DNA from: Typhlomys cinereus
Lineage: Eukaryota > Chordata > Mammalia > Rodentia > Platacanthomyidae
DNA: 64,000 bases
Assembly (NCBI GenBank): GCA_023101885.1
Contig: JALPQD010000044.1
Coordinates: forward strand, 1,426,001 to 1,490,000
Reading direction: 5' to 3'
Shown here: in pieces, positions 10,040 through 21,260 of the stretch
Numbering within the stretch: position 1 is the stretch's first letter
Layout of the letters: each line of letters starts with the position of its first letter
Notes under the pieces: model-generated
Seen by the model: the letters and a program-made list of their open reading frames with translations, nothing else
Told to the model about the DNA's origin: nothing
Databases searched by the model: none
Made by a program: the position numbers and the translations under genes

Positions 10040-11690
10040 TAAGTATCAGCACCTGCACCAGATAGATTCAGGTTTTCACCAGGTGATTGAGAACTGAGCA
10101 CTACCAGGCACACCTAGGAAGAGTCATTGAGTTTAGAGAAAAGCTGAGCGAATCTGTGTGAGATTATTTAATTGATGTGGAAAGACCAGGCCCATAAGGA
10201 TGGGGCCATTTTCCAGTAGTAAGACAAGATGGAGAGAGTAGAGAGCTGGTCCAGCATTTTGGAAAAGCAGCAAACTAGGAAATATATCTCTTTTCACTTC
10301 CTATGATGATGTGTGGCCAGTTTCCTTGATTCCTGATGACAGTATAAACACTGTGATCAGAAGGGACTGTAACCAGAGATTGTAAGCCAAGAATAAACTC
10401 CTTATTCCTCTAAACTATTTCTGTCCTGTAGTCATTCAGTAAAGGAAAGAGGAAGGAAACACAATACCTAGACTAAGTAGAGTCTCCACTTTTTATCTAA
10501 TGTATAATCTAAGGTTGTCATGACTGAGCCAGTTTGAAACAATATTGAATGTAGCTCCTGCTTCCTTATTTCTACCACTGTCCAATTCAGCATACAAAGT
10601 GGTGCTTCCAAAAACAGAAAATTGAAAAAAAAAATGAGCCGAAGAAATAAGGAAGGATGAAATTAATTATAATGGATAATATAGTAATTATAATATCTTA
10701 CAGAAGAGTAAGACGCTGAAACCCTTATTCACATATTCAGAACTCAAGTATCCAGAACCTGCATATAAACTGGCACTGTTTCTGTTTACACCACTTTGGC
10801 TCCACATCCTCTCTGTCCAGTCAACCAACCGCAGACATCTTCAGAGAAACCTACTTCTCAGGCAACCTTTGCTAAAAACTTGGAACCAAAATCTCTCAAA
10901 AAAATCTGCCCTATTTCTTTTTCACTTACAAAATTGCTGAAAATCATGTCACTCACTTTGGTGGAAAAAAAATGCAATCTAGAATTTCAGATTCAATAGT
11001 CAATAAACTTTATGGTCAAAACCACTCCAGGTTGAGGCATTACCACCTCACATTAACACCAGTTCTGGATTGAGAATGCCAGGGATCTATACTTCCTTCT
11101 TTAACATAGGCCATTCTCTTAAGATGGAATAAAAGAAAAAAAAAGTATCCAAGACCATTGGTAGCTTCCTTTCTCCATGACAATATCTAATAACTCATTT
11201 TCATCACTCTCAGGGAAATGGACTACATGAAAGCCTGGATCCTTTGGATGTCCCTGGTACATACTGAATCCAGGATGCCAGCCACTAGCATGAAAGCCAC
11301 TGTTTCTGGTTCTTTGTTTAGCAAAGCTATCTCAAGGCAGAACTGTTTATTCAGTAGACCATAAATCACCTTTTCCAACTTGGTAGCACTAGCTACAGGT
11401 TTTGAAGTCTTACCAGGAGAAAGTGATTTACAAACTTAAGATGATATATTTTCATTAAGCTATTTTAAATATGAGCACCTAAAGTTCTGTAATTATACTC
11501 CCTAATAACATGAAGTCTGCATTCCCTAAGTCATCTTCTCAAAAAGATACAAAGTTATCACCAGTGTATCCCTGTTATGCCATATGCTGAACCGAAAGGT
11601 AAAACAGCATCTTCTAGTGGAACAGCAATCTGTGCTTAAGAAAGAAGAAAGGAAGACACAAAGTGGGATGTCACAGGACTAGAACATAGG
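10040..11690 (-). other. Intron homologous to the 5.8-kb repeat introns, with a coding-like patch
   Basis: Sequence here aligns at moderate identity with 15.5-17.4 kb and 21.3-23.2 kb (for example the GCCCATAAGG and GTGGCCAG blocks near 10190 and 10310). An older duplication of the same unit therefore lies at this end. The patch at 11200-11430 has unusually long minus-strand frames (see findings). No further splice-bounded exon is proven. Confidence 0.6.
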
Positions 11691-11699
11691 TAAGGATAC

Positions 11700-11861
11700 C
11701 TGAGTTACTGTTCTGCACGCCAGCACCCAAGTTTCCAGACCCTCCAGGTGTATTGATACTGCCTTCATCCCCACCACTTCCACCAGCTGCAGGTGCTGGT
11801 GGACCTGGGTCTTCAGAGCCAAGACTCAAAGAACGAAATCCAGTGTTACCACCTGAGTCAC
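11700..11861 (-). CDS. Smgc: Smgc-like Gly/Ser/Pro module exon, 162-bp variant
   Basis: Acceptor TTTGGCAG/GTGAC, donor CTCAG/GTATCC, phase 1-1. It reads G-DSGGNTGFRSLSLGSEDPGP then PAPAAGGSGGDEGS and INTPGGSGNLGAGVQNSNS. It matches the 183-bp exons at 17419 and 23222 but lacks 21 bp in the middle, an in-frame 7-codon difference. Confidence 0.85.
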
Positions 11862-11950
11862 CTGCCAAATATAAAGCTGGAGTCAGAACATTACTTCCAT
11901 TGTATACCATTGTTCAGAATTGCTCATTGTACAGACATGGAGAGTGCTGC

Positions 11951-12072
11951 ACTGCTACTGCCTGTGTTCCCACAATTTGAACCTGCGGTAGGTGCTTGCG
12001 GGTCACGGGAATCCACATTGACGTCTGAATTTTCTGAGACAGTATCTGGAAAGTTGTTTCCATGCAAGTCAC
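11951..12072 (-). pseudogene. Truncated module pseudo-exon at a duplication breakpoint
   Basis: A good acceptor (TATATTTAGCAG/GTGAC) opens a frame G-DLHGNNFPDTVSENSDVNVD followed by SRDPQAPTAGSNCGNTGSSS, clearly related to the GDL-type modules at 12990, 18827 and 24633. Its last third and its donor are replaced by intron sequence (TCTGTACAATGAGCAATTCTGAAC), and the frame meets TGA. Only a weak donor (GGCA/GTAGCA) is left in phase 1. I did not count it in the reconstructed coding length. Confidence 0.65.
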
Positions 12073-12989
12073 CTGCTAAATATAAAATGAGAGTTTCAAT
12101 CACCTCAGTGAGACTCCGAGATCCGGTTCCTTCATTCTGCTGTTGCTCATTCTATCACTACCTGGCTCCAAATTTCATTTCTCACATTGCTCTACACCAA
12201 ATACAAAGAGTTTCATTGCTTCCCAGCAATGAAATTTCTGTCAGTGACAATCTAACTATCAAATTTAAACTTTACTCTCATGCAATATTCAGCAAAACTT
12301 ATGATAAAAAGTACATAAATAACAATCCTGCCATTGGATGAAGACATACCAGAATCTTTTCTTACAAATTTACTGAAGCAATTGAACAAAAAGGAATTTG
12401 AACACCAAATTCTAAGGTCATCCTAAACTATAACATGCTTTCAACATACATTCCAACATAAAGGTAATATATGAGTCAATGCACCTTAACTAAATATTAA
12501 CCCAGATTTGATCTCAGGCACTAAAACAAAATTATAGAAATGAAGTCTTTAAAATTTCAATCCAATTCTATTGCATAAATAGACCAAGGCCCTGTGCCCT
12601 CTCTCCTGTCCTTGAGTGCCTGTTACCTTGTTCATGAAATGAGTACCCAGTTTGTGTAGAGCATCCCCATCCCCCACCTGAACCACTGCACCATCTCCAG
12701 GACATGAAGTGATCATCACCATCAGATCCAGGCCCGCTATTCACACTTTGTACTCAGACAAATTAAACACGAACTCAAGAACCAGTGAAACTTAAATCTC
12801 ACCAAACTGTCACCAAACAAGTGTGACAGAAAGTTCAAGATCCAGTTCAGGTCCATCTTTCCTCTTTCTATCTCCTGCTCAATCAAAGCACAAACTCTTG
12901 CCTCTCGATGGCAAGCAAAAATGTAAGTATGCAACCTAAGTCACAAGGACATTAAGTGGGATCTATGGATAGACGCCAGCAGAGGATAC

Positions 12990-13172
12990 CTGGGGCACCG
13001 TCCGTAGAGGCCGTATTCGAGAGTGCAATCTCTCCAGTCGCATTGCTACTGCCTGGGTTCCCACCACTTGGACCTGCTGCAGATGCTGGTGAGTCACGGG
13101 GCCCTGCATCGACTCCTGAATTTCCTGAGACCGTACCTGAGGATTTAGGCCCATTTTTTCTACTTAAGTCAC
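12990..13172 (-). CDS. Smgc: Smgc-like module exon, GDL type (copy A)
   Basis: Acceptor TTTAGCAG/GTGAC, donor CCCCAG/GTATCC; 61 codons, phase 1-1. It reads G-DLSRKNGPKSSGTVSGNSGV then DAGPRDSPASAAGPSGGNPG and SSNATGEIALSNTASTDGAP. It is low-complexity Ser/Gly/Ala/Pro with one NAT sequon (N-glycosylation type) and many Ser/Thr. It is almost identical to the exons at 18827 and 24633 (for example Lys versus Glu after GP). Confidence 0.9.
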
Positions 13173-14375
13173 CTGCTAAACATAAAGTGAGAGTAACAAG
13201 CATGACTTTCACCGCGTACCATTATTCAGAACTGCTCAGCGGCTAAGTGTGGGGACAGCCTTGAGATCAGAGATTTGACAACTACCTACTGTACTTCTAT
13301 CAATGTCTACTTCTGTGTGACCATTGCCAAAAAATGGATTTGTAACCGAACATGACTCCAAGTACATGGACCCTTTTTCTGCTCTCTTTCTAAAAGTGAA
13401 GGAAAACAGGTATCTCCTTTCGGTGAAAAGCTAAAAATGTAAATTTTAGAAATGGTGAAAGTTTAAAGTCAGTTGGATCCTTCTGAAGGAATCCAGGTAG
13501 AGAAATGCATGAGCTTCAGCCGCCAGGTAGAGATGCAGCAATGCTGGCAGTCTTTTCACGAAAACCCTGCTGCAAATCCATACTGCTCAATCATCTGCAC
13601 AGTTCTCGATTTCTGGGGTTTTCAGCCCACATCTTGCAATGAGGTTCCTGGCATAATACTAGCAGTTAATCTCCACAGAATTGTCAGTAAACTTCATAAC
13701 CCAGAGATTTCTTTCAACAAAAATGATCAACAATCACACTCTTGGATCTACATTCAAGGCATCTTTTCTTCAGAGTGCACTATAGTGATCGTCAGAAATT
13801 GTATTTGAAGCAAATGTTTCAAGACCAACTTCATGTCAAACCTGCTGTTATCACAGGTACTGAAATGAAATTCTACAAAAAAAAGGGGGGGGGACTTAAA
13901 AATTTGAATCAATCCAAGTTTTTCTGGCACAAACAGCATAGGGAAACTAAAGCACTCCCATCCTCTCTCTTGTTATAATCTACATGTTTCTCTATTTCTG
14001 AAAGGAAACATCTAGGGCACCCATTCCCCCTGTTTGCCTTCATGGCACACCTGCTGGACATTCAATCGTTGTCATCAAAAGACAATTCTGCTCAACAGTC
14101 AATCTTTTCATTTGGAAAAATTATCAACACCTGAGGTTGTATATCCATCTCTAAGCCACTGACACTTAAATTCCAGGAGTATTTATTTCATGTTACCAAA
14201 TCAGTATGGCACGCAGCCCAAGTTCAAATTTGACTCCAACTTGCTGTTTACTCCCTCATCCACAATCAAAACAACAGGGGTTACCTTCCGATGGAAAACA
14301 AAAATATAGGTTTATAAAGTAAGAAGGGAGGCCCTTAACTGGGATATGTTGAGAAGAGATTGGAGGTCAGGGTAC

Positions 14376-14558
14376 CTGAACCACTGCTATCAGTGTCAGT
14401 GCTTAAGTCTGAAGACCCTCCTGGAGCAACGCTACTGACTCTGCTACTATCACTTTCGCCAGCTCCAGGTGCTGACTGGTCAGAAGGCCCCACATTGAGT
14501 CTTGCATTTCCTGAGGCAGCACCTGCAGTGTCAGGCCCGCTCTTTTCACTTGCGCGAC
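14376..14558 (-). CDS. Smgc: Smgc-like module exon, RAS type (copy A)
   Basis: Acceptor TATATCCTCAG/GTCGC, donor TTCAG/GTACCC; 61 codons, phase 1-1. It encodes G-RASEKSGPDTAGAASGNARL then NVGPSDQSAPGAGESDSSRV and SSVAPGGSSDLSTDTDSSGS. The exon is identical in sequence to the one at 20213, although they lie 5837 bp apart. Confidence 0.9.
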
Positions 14559-15299
14559 CTGAGGATATAAAATTAGAGTCACGAGTGTTACTTGCACCGC
14601 TTATCATGATTCAGAAACTGCTTTGTGTCATATACGGAGGCTCGCTCACCAGATTACTGGTGATACTCCAGTATCCACAGCCTTCACAAAACCCTATTCC
14701 AAAGTCTACATCGCTATGACCATTGCCACAAACTGATTGGAACCAGAATGTTCCAAGCAAATCCACCCTTTTCCTCTCCTTTTCCAGAGCTGGAGATAGC
14801 CAGTCCACTCACTTGTGTAGGAGAAATAGGTAAATTTAAGACATAATGAAAAGTAAAAATCTATTTCCAGTTGTTTTCTGAAAGAGCCAGGTTAATGGAA
14901 GCTGCTCTGAGCGTCACCCAGAATCATGGATCCAAGTGAAGTAGAACCAAATGCCTTTTCTCACCAGGCTCTACACCAAATCCCAAATTTTCATGGTGTT
15001 CAGCAAGTTCTTGAGGCGATAACTGGAGCCTGATCATTAAAAGGTGATCACCCGAAGAACATACAAAATGAATTTTCTGACTCCAGAGCAATCTATGTGT
15101 GAAATGAACATCAGAAAACTCACCCCTAGACCAAAACCACACAGCAAATGAACAAGCACATCTCTCCCTCCCTTGTTCCATGCCCTCTACTAAGTATCCC
15201 TGATTTTAAAACAGAAAAAAAACAAAAGCACTATAAAAACAATGGTTTGAAGGTTGAAAAAAATCCCAAAGAGCTGGCGCCCCCTGCTGGTCACACTAC

Positions 15300-15422
15300 C
15301 TGAAATACTTGCACCATTTCCAGGCTTTTCAGACCCCTTTCCACCACTTGTTTTGTATTTCAAGAAATTAAGAATCGTGTTCAAAACATTCTCTTCCTCT
15401 ACGTTTGGACTTTTGAGACCAC
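15300..15422 (-). CDS. Smgc: Smgc-like helical-type exon (copy A)
   Basis: Acceptor CTTCTCTTCTTCAG/GTGGT, donor TTCAG/GTAGTG; 41 codons, phase 1-1. It encodes G-GLKSPNVEEENVLNTILNFL then KYKTSGGKGSEKPGNGASIS. The acidic start and the VLNTILNFLKY stretch suggest a short amphipathic helix between disordered modules. The partner at 21138 has ILN to FLN and KT to KS changes. Confidence 0.88.
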
Positions 15423-17418
15423 CTGAAGAAGAGAAGACGATTTTCATCACAATATGATCTAACAAGTTCAGATTTCACACGTTTTATTCAACCAAATGGA
15501 ACAGCAGTAATTACACCAGTTAAATACAGGCATAAACCGGAAGAGTGAGAACTGACATTTCAGGCACGCTCAGGAAGAATTACTAAGTTTAGGGAAGAGC
15601 TAGGCAATTATGTAGGAGATTACCTATTAGTGTGGCTTCCCACACTAATAGGCCCATAAGGGTGAGACTATTTCCCATTAGGGAGACAAGAAGGAGAGAA
15701 CAGAAAGCTACTTCAGAACCTTGGCAGAATGGCCAAGTAGGATACACATCACTCTCTCAGAGTCTCCTGTGGTGGTATGTGGCCAGCACCTTTGACTGTT
15801 TCTGATGTTTTGAAACTCTACCAAAACAGTGAACTGTTACCCAGAATTAACAAAGAAGAACTTCCTTGTTCCCTGAGTTGTTTTGATCCTGTAAAGGGAA
15901 GATGAAGCTAACACAGCAGCTAGACTGTTGAAACTAGAGCCTCTCTACTCTTTCCTTGAAATATAAACTAAAGTCATTATGACCAAACCAGTATGAAGCA
16001 AGGTTCATTATCAAATGTAGATCCTGCTGCCTTATCTCCACCACTTCCTAAATCAGAACAGAAAGTGGTGCCTCCACAGTAGAAAAGGGGAAAAACCAAA
16101 ATGTGCTTAAAATATAAGGAAAGAAAAAATTGATTAGAGTATCTTGAAAATTGACCAAAGAGCAAGATGCCAGAAGTATTGTTTGTCTACTCAGCAGTCA
16201 AGCGTCCAACCCCTACTTTTGAACTGACATGGTCCCCACTTCCATCACTTCAGTTCGAGATTCTGTGGACCAGGCTACAGCAGACAGACTCCGAGGTCTT
16301 CAAAGATACCAAATAAATCACCTACTCCAAAAACTATAACAGGGTGACCTGGGCTATAAAACCGATCTGAACCAGAATTTTTTGAAAAAAGAACAACCAT
16401 CCTTTTCATCCTTCAATTACAAAAATATTGAAAACTCTGGATCTCCATTTAGAGAAAAAAAGCAAATGCAATTTAGAAATGATGAAGAAGGTTAGCAGCT
16501 ATTCCAACATCTCTGGGAGTGTTCAGTGGTTAGAATACCTGAACACCAAGCTTCAGATCTCATGGATTGAATCCCACGATAGTTGCTGCTGACTGATTCC
16601 TCAAACAGCTCTCCAAATCCCTACTCGGTCAAGGTCATTACAGCCAATCCCAGATTCCAATGATGTTGACCACACTCTGGGACTCACACTCAGATCAGAA
16701 TTTAGGTTTGTCACCATAATCAATGAACTTCATGTCTCAACTTCATGTCTCACTCCTGACTGTGACATGAACATACAATTGAACCTGTTCTGGATTAAGA
16801 ATCCCACTTTTTTAAGAAAGGCTATTCTCTTAAGATGGACTTGAACTAGAAATAACAAGACAAACTTTAGCCAAAGCCTTCTTTTCTCAAAGACAATATC
16901 AACCAGAAAGTCTTCATCACTCTGAGAGAAATTAACTGAAAAAAAAAAAAAAAACTTTGATCCTTAGGTTCTCCCTGGCATATCCTGTATTCTGGAGGTA
17001 AGCCAGTAGCATGAGAGCTGCTGTTTCAGGTTCTTTGTCTGCCAAAACTGTCTGAATTCAGCCTACCTTATCCAGAAGACCAAGACTCACTCTGTTCACC
17101 TGGATGGCACTGCCCACAGAACTTAAAATGTTACCGTCGAAGGTGTTTCATAAAACTTAACATGTAAAACTCTTATTTAGATATTTTAAATATTAGCACC
17201 TAAAACTCTGATTATATTCTTGAATAACATAAAGTCTACATTTGCTAAGTCATCAACTCAAACAGATATCAAGTTATCTCCAGTTTTTCCTTTTTCTTCA
17301 TATGCAGACCTGAAAAGTAAAACACCATCTTCTAGTGGAATGGCAACCTGTGCTTAAAGAAATAAGAAAGGAAGACATTAAGTGCGATATCACAGAACTA
17401 GAACATAGATAAGGATAC

Positions 17419-17601
17419 CTGAGTTACTGTTCTGCACTCCAGCACTCAAGTTTGCAGACCCTCCAGGTGTACTGATTCTAAGTGCATCCCCACCACTTCC
17501 ACCAGCTCCAGGTGCTAGTGGGCCGGGTGACTGCACCTTGTGTCCTGAGTCTCCAGAGGCAGGGCCCAAAGAGTGAAGCCCACTGGTATCACTTGAGTCA
17601 C
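17419..17601 (-). CDS. Smgc: Smgc-like module exon, DSS type (copy A/B)
   Basis: Acceptor TTTGGCAG/GTGAC, donor CTCAG/GTATCC; 61 codons, phase 1-1. It reads G-DSSDTSGLHSLGPASGDSGH then KVQSPGPLAPGAGGSGGDAL and RISTPGGSANLSAGVQNSNS. It is almost identical to the exon at 23222 (Ser/Asn difference in ANLSA versus ANLNA). Confidence 0.9.
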
Positions 17602-18826
17602 CTGCCAAATGTGAAGTTGGAGTCAGAACATCATGTCCGTTGTGTGCTGTTGTTCAGAGTTGCTCACTGTACAGACATTGACCTTCTGTAGATGAAATAT
17701 TTCAGACCCTAGATATCTAGAACCGTCAAACTACCTACTCCATTTCCATCACAATGTACTCCAGTGATTCTAAATGAGTTACAGCCACAGCCAAAGAAGA
17801 CATGTCTCTTTCTCCGTCTCCAAAACTGGAGATCAAACACATATCTTCTTCAGTGAAATACTAAAAATGCTTGTGTGAAAAACAAAGAACTCCAAAATTT
17901 ATTTCCTTTTTTTTTAACAGAGTCCAGGATGTGGACTGTATGAGTTTCAATTACCTCAGTGAGACTCCGAGATCTGGTTCCTTCATTCTGCTGTTGCTCA
18001 TTCTATCACTACCTGGCTCCAAATTTCTTTCCTCACATTGCTCTACACCAAATACAAAGAGTTTCATTGCTTCCCAGCCCATTTCTGTCAGTGACAATCT
18101 AACTATCAAATTTAAACTTTATTCTCATGCAATAATCAGCAAAACTTACGATAAAAAGTACATAAATAACAATCCTGCCATTGGATGAAGACATACCAGA
18201 ATCTTTTCTTACAAATTTACTGAAGCAATTGAACAAAAAGGAATTTGAACCACAAATTCTAAGGTCATCCTAAACTATAAAATGCTTTCAACATACATTC
18301 CAACATAAAGGTAATATATGAGTCAATGCACCTTAAGTAAAATATTTGACCTCAGGCACTAAAACAAAATTATAGAAATGAAGTCTTTAAAATTTCAATC
18401 CAATTCTATTGCATAAATAGACCAAGGCCCTGTGCCCTCTCTCCTGTCCTTGAGTGCCTGTTGCCCTGTTCATGAAATGAGTACCCAGTTTGTGTAGAGC
18501 ATCCCCATCCCCCACCTGAACCACTGCACCATCTCCAAGACATGAAGTGATCATCACCATCAGATCCAGGCCCGCTATTCACACTTTGTACTCAGACAAA
18601 TTAAACACGAACTCAAGAACCAATGAAACTTAAATCTCACCAAACTGTCACCAAACAAGTGTGACAGAAAGTTCAAGATCCAGTTCAGGTCCATCTTTCC
18701 TCTTTCTATCTCCTGCTCAATCAAAGCACAAACTCTTGCCTCTCGATGGCAAGCAAAATGTAAGTATGCAACCTAAGTCACAAGGACATTAAGTGGGATC
18801 TATGGATAGACGCCAGCAGAGGATAC

Positions 18827-19009
18827 CTGGGGCACCGTCCGTAGAGGCCATATTCGAGCGTGCAATCTCTCCAGTCGCATTGCTACTGCCCGGGTTCCCA
18901 CCACTTGGACCTGCTGCAGATGCTGGTGAGTCACTGGGCCCTGCATCGACTCCTGAATTTCCTGAGACCGTACCTGAGGATTCAGGCCCATTTTTTCTAC
19001 TTAAGTCAC
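18827..19009 (-). CDS. Smgc: Smgc-like module exon, GDL type (copy B)
   Basis: Same borders and length as the exon at 12990. Differences include GPESSG for GPKSSG, GPSDSP for GPRDSP and ARSNMAS for ALSNTAS. All are substitutions and the frame stays open. Confidence 0.9.
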
Positions 19010-20212
19010 CTGCTAAACATAAAGTGAGAGTAACAAGTATGACTTTCACCGTGTACCATTATTCAGAACTGCTCAGCGGCTAAGTGTGGGGACAGCCTTG
19101 AGATCAGAGATTTGACAACTACGTACTGTACTTCTATCAATGTCTACTTCTGTGTGACCATTGCCAAAAAATGGATTTGTAACCGAACATGACTCCAAGT
19201 ACATGGACCCTTTTTCTGCTCTCTTTCTAAAAGTGAAGGAAAACAGGTATCTCCTTTCGGTGAAAAGCTAAAAATGTAAATTTTAGAAATGGTGAAAGTT
19301 TAAAGTCAGTTGGATCCTTCTGAAGGAATCCAGGTAGAGAAATGCATGAGCTTCAGCCACCAGGCAGAGACACAGCGATGCTGACAGTCTTTTCACGAAA
19401 ACCCTGCTGCAAATCCATACTGCTCAATCATCTGCACAGTTCTCGATTTCTGGGGTTTTCAGCCCACATCTTGCAATGAGGTTCCTGGCATAATACTAGC
19501 AGTTAATCTCCACAGAATTGTCAGTAAACTTCATAACCCAGAGATTTCTTTCAACAAAAATGATCAACAATCACACTCTTGGATCTACATTCAAGGCATC
19601 TTTTCTTCAGAGTGCACTATAGTGATCGTCAGAAATTGTATTTGAAGCAAATGTTTCAAGACCAACTTCATGTCAAACCTGCTGTTATCACAGGCACTGA
19701 AATGAAATTCTACAAAAAAAAGGGGGGGGGACTTAAAAATTTGAATCAATCCAAGTTTTTCTGGCACAAACAGCATAGGGAAACTAAAGCACTCCCATCC
19801 TCTCTCTTCTTATAATCTACATGTTTCTCTATTTCTGAAAGGAAACATCTAGGGCACCCATTCCCCCTGTTTGCCTTCATGGCACACCTGCTGGACATTC
19901 AATCGTTGTCATCAAAAGACAATTCTGCTCAACAGTCAATCTTTTCATTTGGAAAAATTATCAACACCTGAGGTTGTATATCCATCTCTAAGCCACTGAC
20001 ACTTAAATTCCAGGAGTATTTATTTCATGTTACCAAATCAGTATGGCACGCAGCCCAAGTTCAAATTTGACTCCAACTTGCTGTTTACTCCCTCATCCAC
20101 AATCAAAACAACAGGGGTTACCTTCCGATGGAAAACAAAAATATAGGTTTATAAAGTAAGAAGGGAGGCCCTTAACTGGGATATGTTGAGAAGAGATTGG
20201 AGGTCAGGGTAC

Positions 20213-20395
20213 CTGAACCACTGCTATCAGTGTCAGTGCTTAAGTCTGAAGACCCTCCTGGAGCAACGCTACTGACTCTGCTACTATCACTTTCGCCAGC
20301 TCCAGGTGCTGACTGGTCAGAAGGCCCCACATTGAGTCTTGCATTTCCTGAGGCAGCACCTGCAGTGTCAGGCCCGCTCTTTTCACTTGCGCGAC
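20213..20395 (-). CDS. Smgc: Smgc-like module exon, RAS type (copy B)
   Basis: Same borders, length and sequence as the exon at 14376; I could not find a difference within the exon. This argues for a very recent duplication or for gene conversion. Confidence 0.9.
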
Positions 20396-21137
20396 CTGAG
20401 GATATAAAATTAGAGTCACGAGTGTTACTTGCACCGCTTATCATGATTCAGAAACTGCTTTGTGTCATATACGGAGGCTCGCTCACCAGATTACTGGTGA
20501 TACTCCAGTATCCACAGCCTTCACAAAACCCTATTCCAAAGTCTACATCGCTATGACCATTGCCACAAACTGATTGGAACCAGAATGTTCCAAGCAAATC
20601 CACCCTTTTCCTCTCCTTTTCCAGAGCTGGAGATAGCCAGTCCACTCACTTGTGTAGGAGAAATAGGTAAATTTAAGACATAATGAAAAGTAAAAATCTA
20701 TTTCCAGTTGTTTTCTGAAAGAGCCAGGTTAATGGAAGCTGCTCTGAGCGTCACCCAGAATCATGGATCCAAGTGAAGTAGAACCAAATGCCTTTTCTCA
20801 CCAGGCTCTACACCAAATCCCAAATTTTCATGGTGTTCAGCAAGTTCTTGAGGCGATAACTGGAGCCTGATCATTAAAAGGTGATCACCCGAAGAACATA
20901 CAAAATGAATTTTCTGACTCCAGAGCAATCTATGTGTGAAATTAACATCAGAAAACTCACCCCTAGACCAAAACCACACAGCAAATGAACAAGCACATCT
21001 CTCCCTCCCTTGTTCCATGCCCTCTACTAAGTATCCCTGATTTTAAAACAGAAAAAAAAACAAAAGCACTATTAAAACAATGGTTTGAAGATTGAAAAAA
21101 ATTCCGAAGAGCTGGCGCCCCCTGCTAGTCACACTAC

Positions 21138-21260
21138 CTGAAATACTTGCACCATTTCCAGGCTTTTCAGACCCCTTTCCACCACTTGATTTATATTTCA
21201 AGAAATTAAGAAACGTGTTCAAAACATTCTCCTCCTCTACGTTTGGACTTTTGAGACCAC
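21138..21260 (-). CDS. Smgc: Smgc-like helical-type exon (copy B)
   Basis: Acceptor CTTCTTCAG/GTGGT, donor TTCAG/GTAGTG, 41 codons in phase 1-1. It encodes G-GLKSPNVEEENVLNTFLNFL then KYKSSGGKGSEKPGNGASIS. It precedes the RAS-type exon of copy B, as in copy A. Confidence 0.88.

Noticed and set aside
12956..13246. Open plus-strand frames opposite the module exons (also at 18793, 24599, 14360, 20197)
   Set aside because: They are antisense shadows of the Gly/Ser-rich exons, whose codons lack stops in other frames. The splice signals and the conserved phase are on the minus strand.
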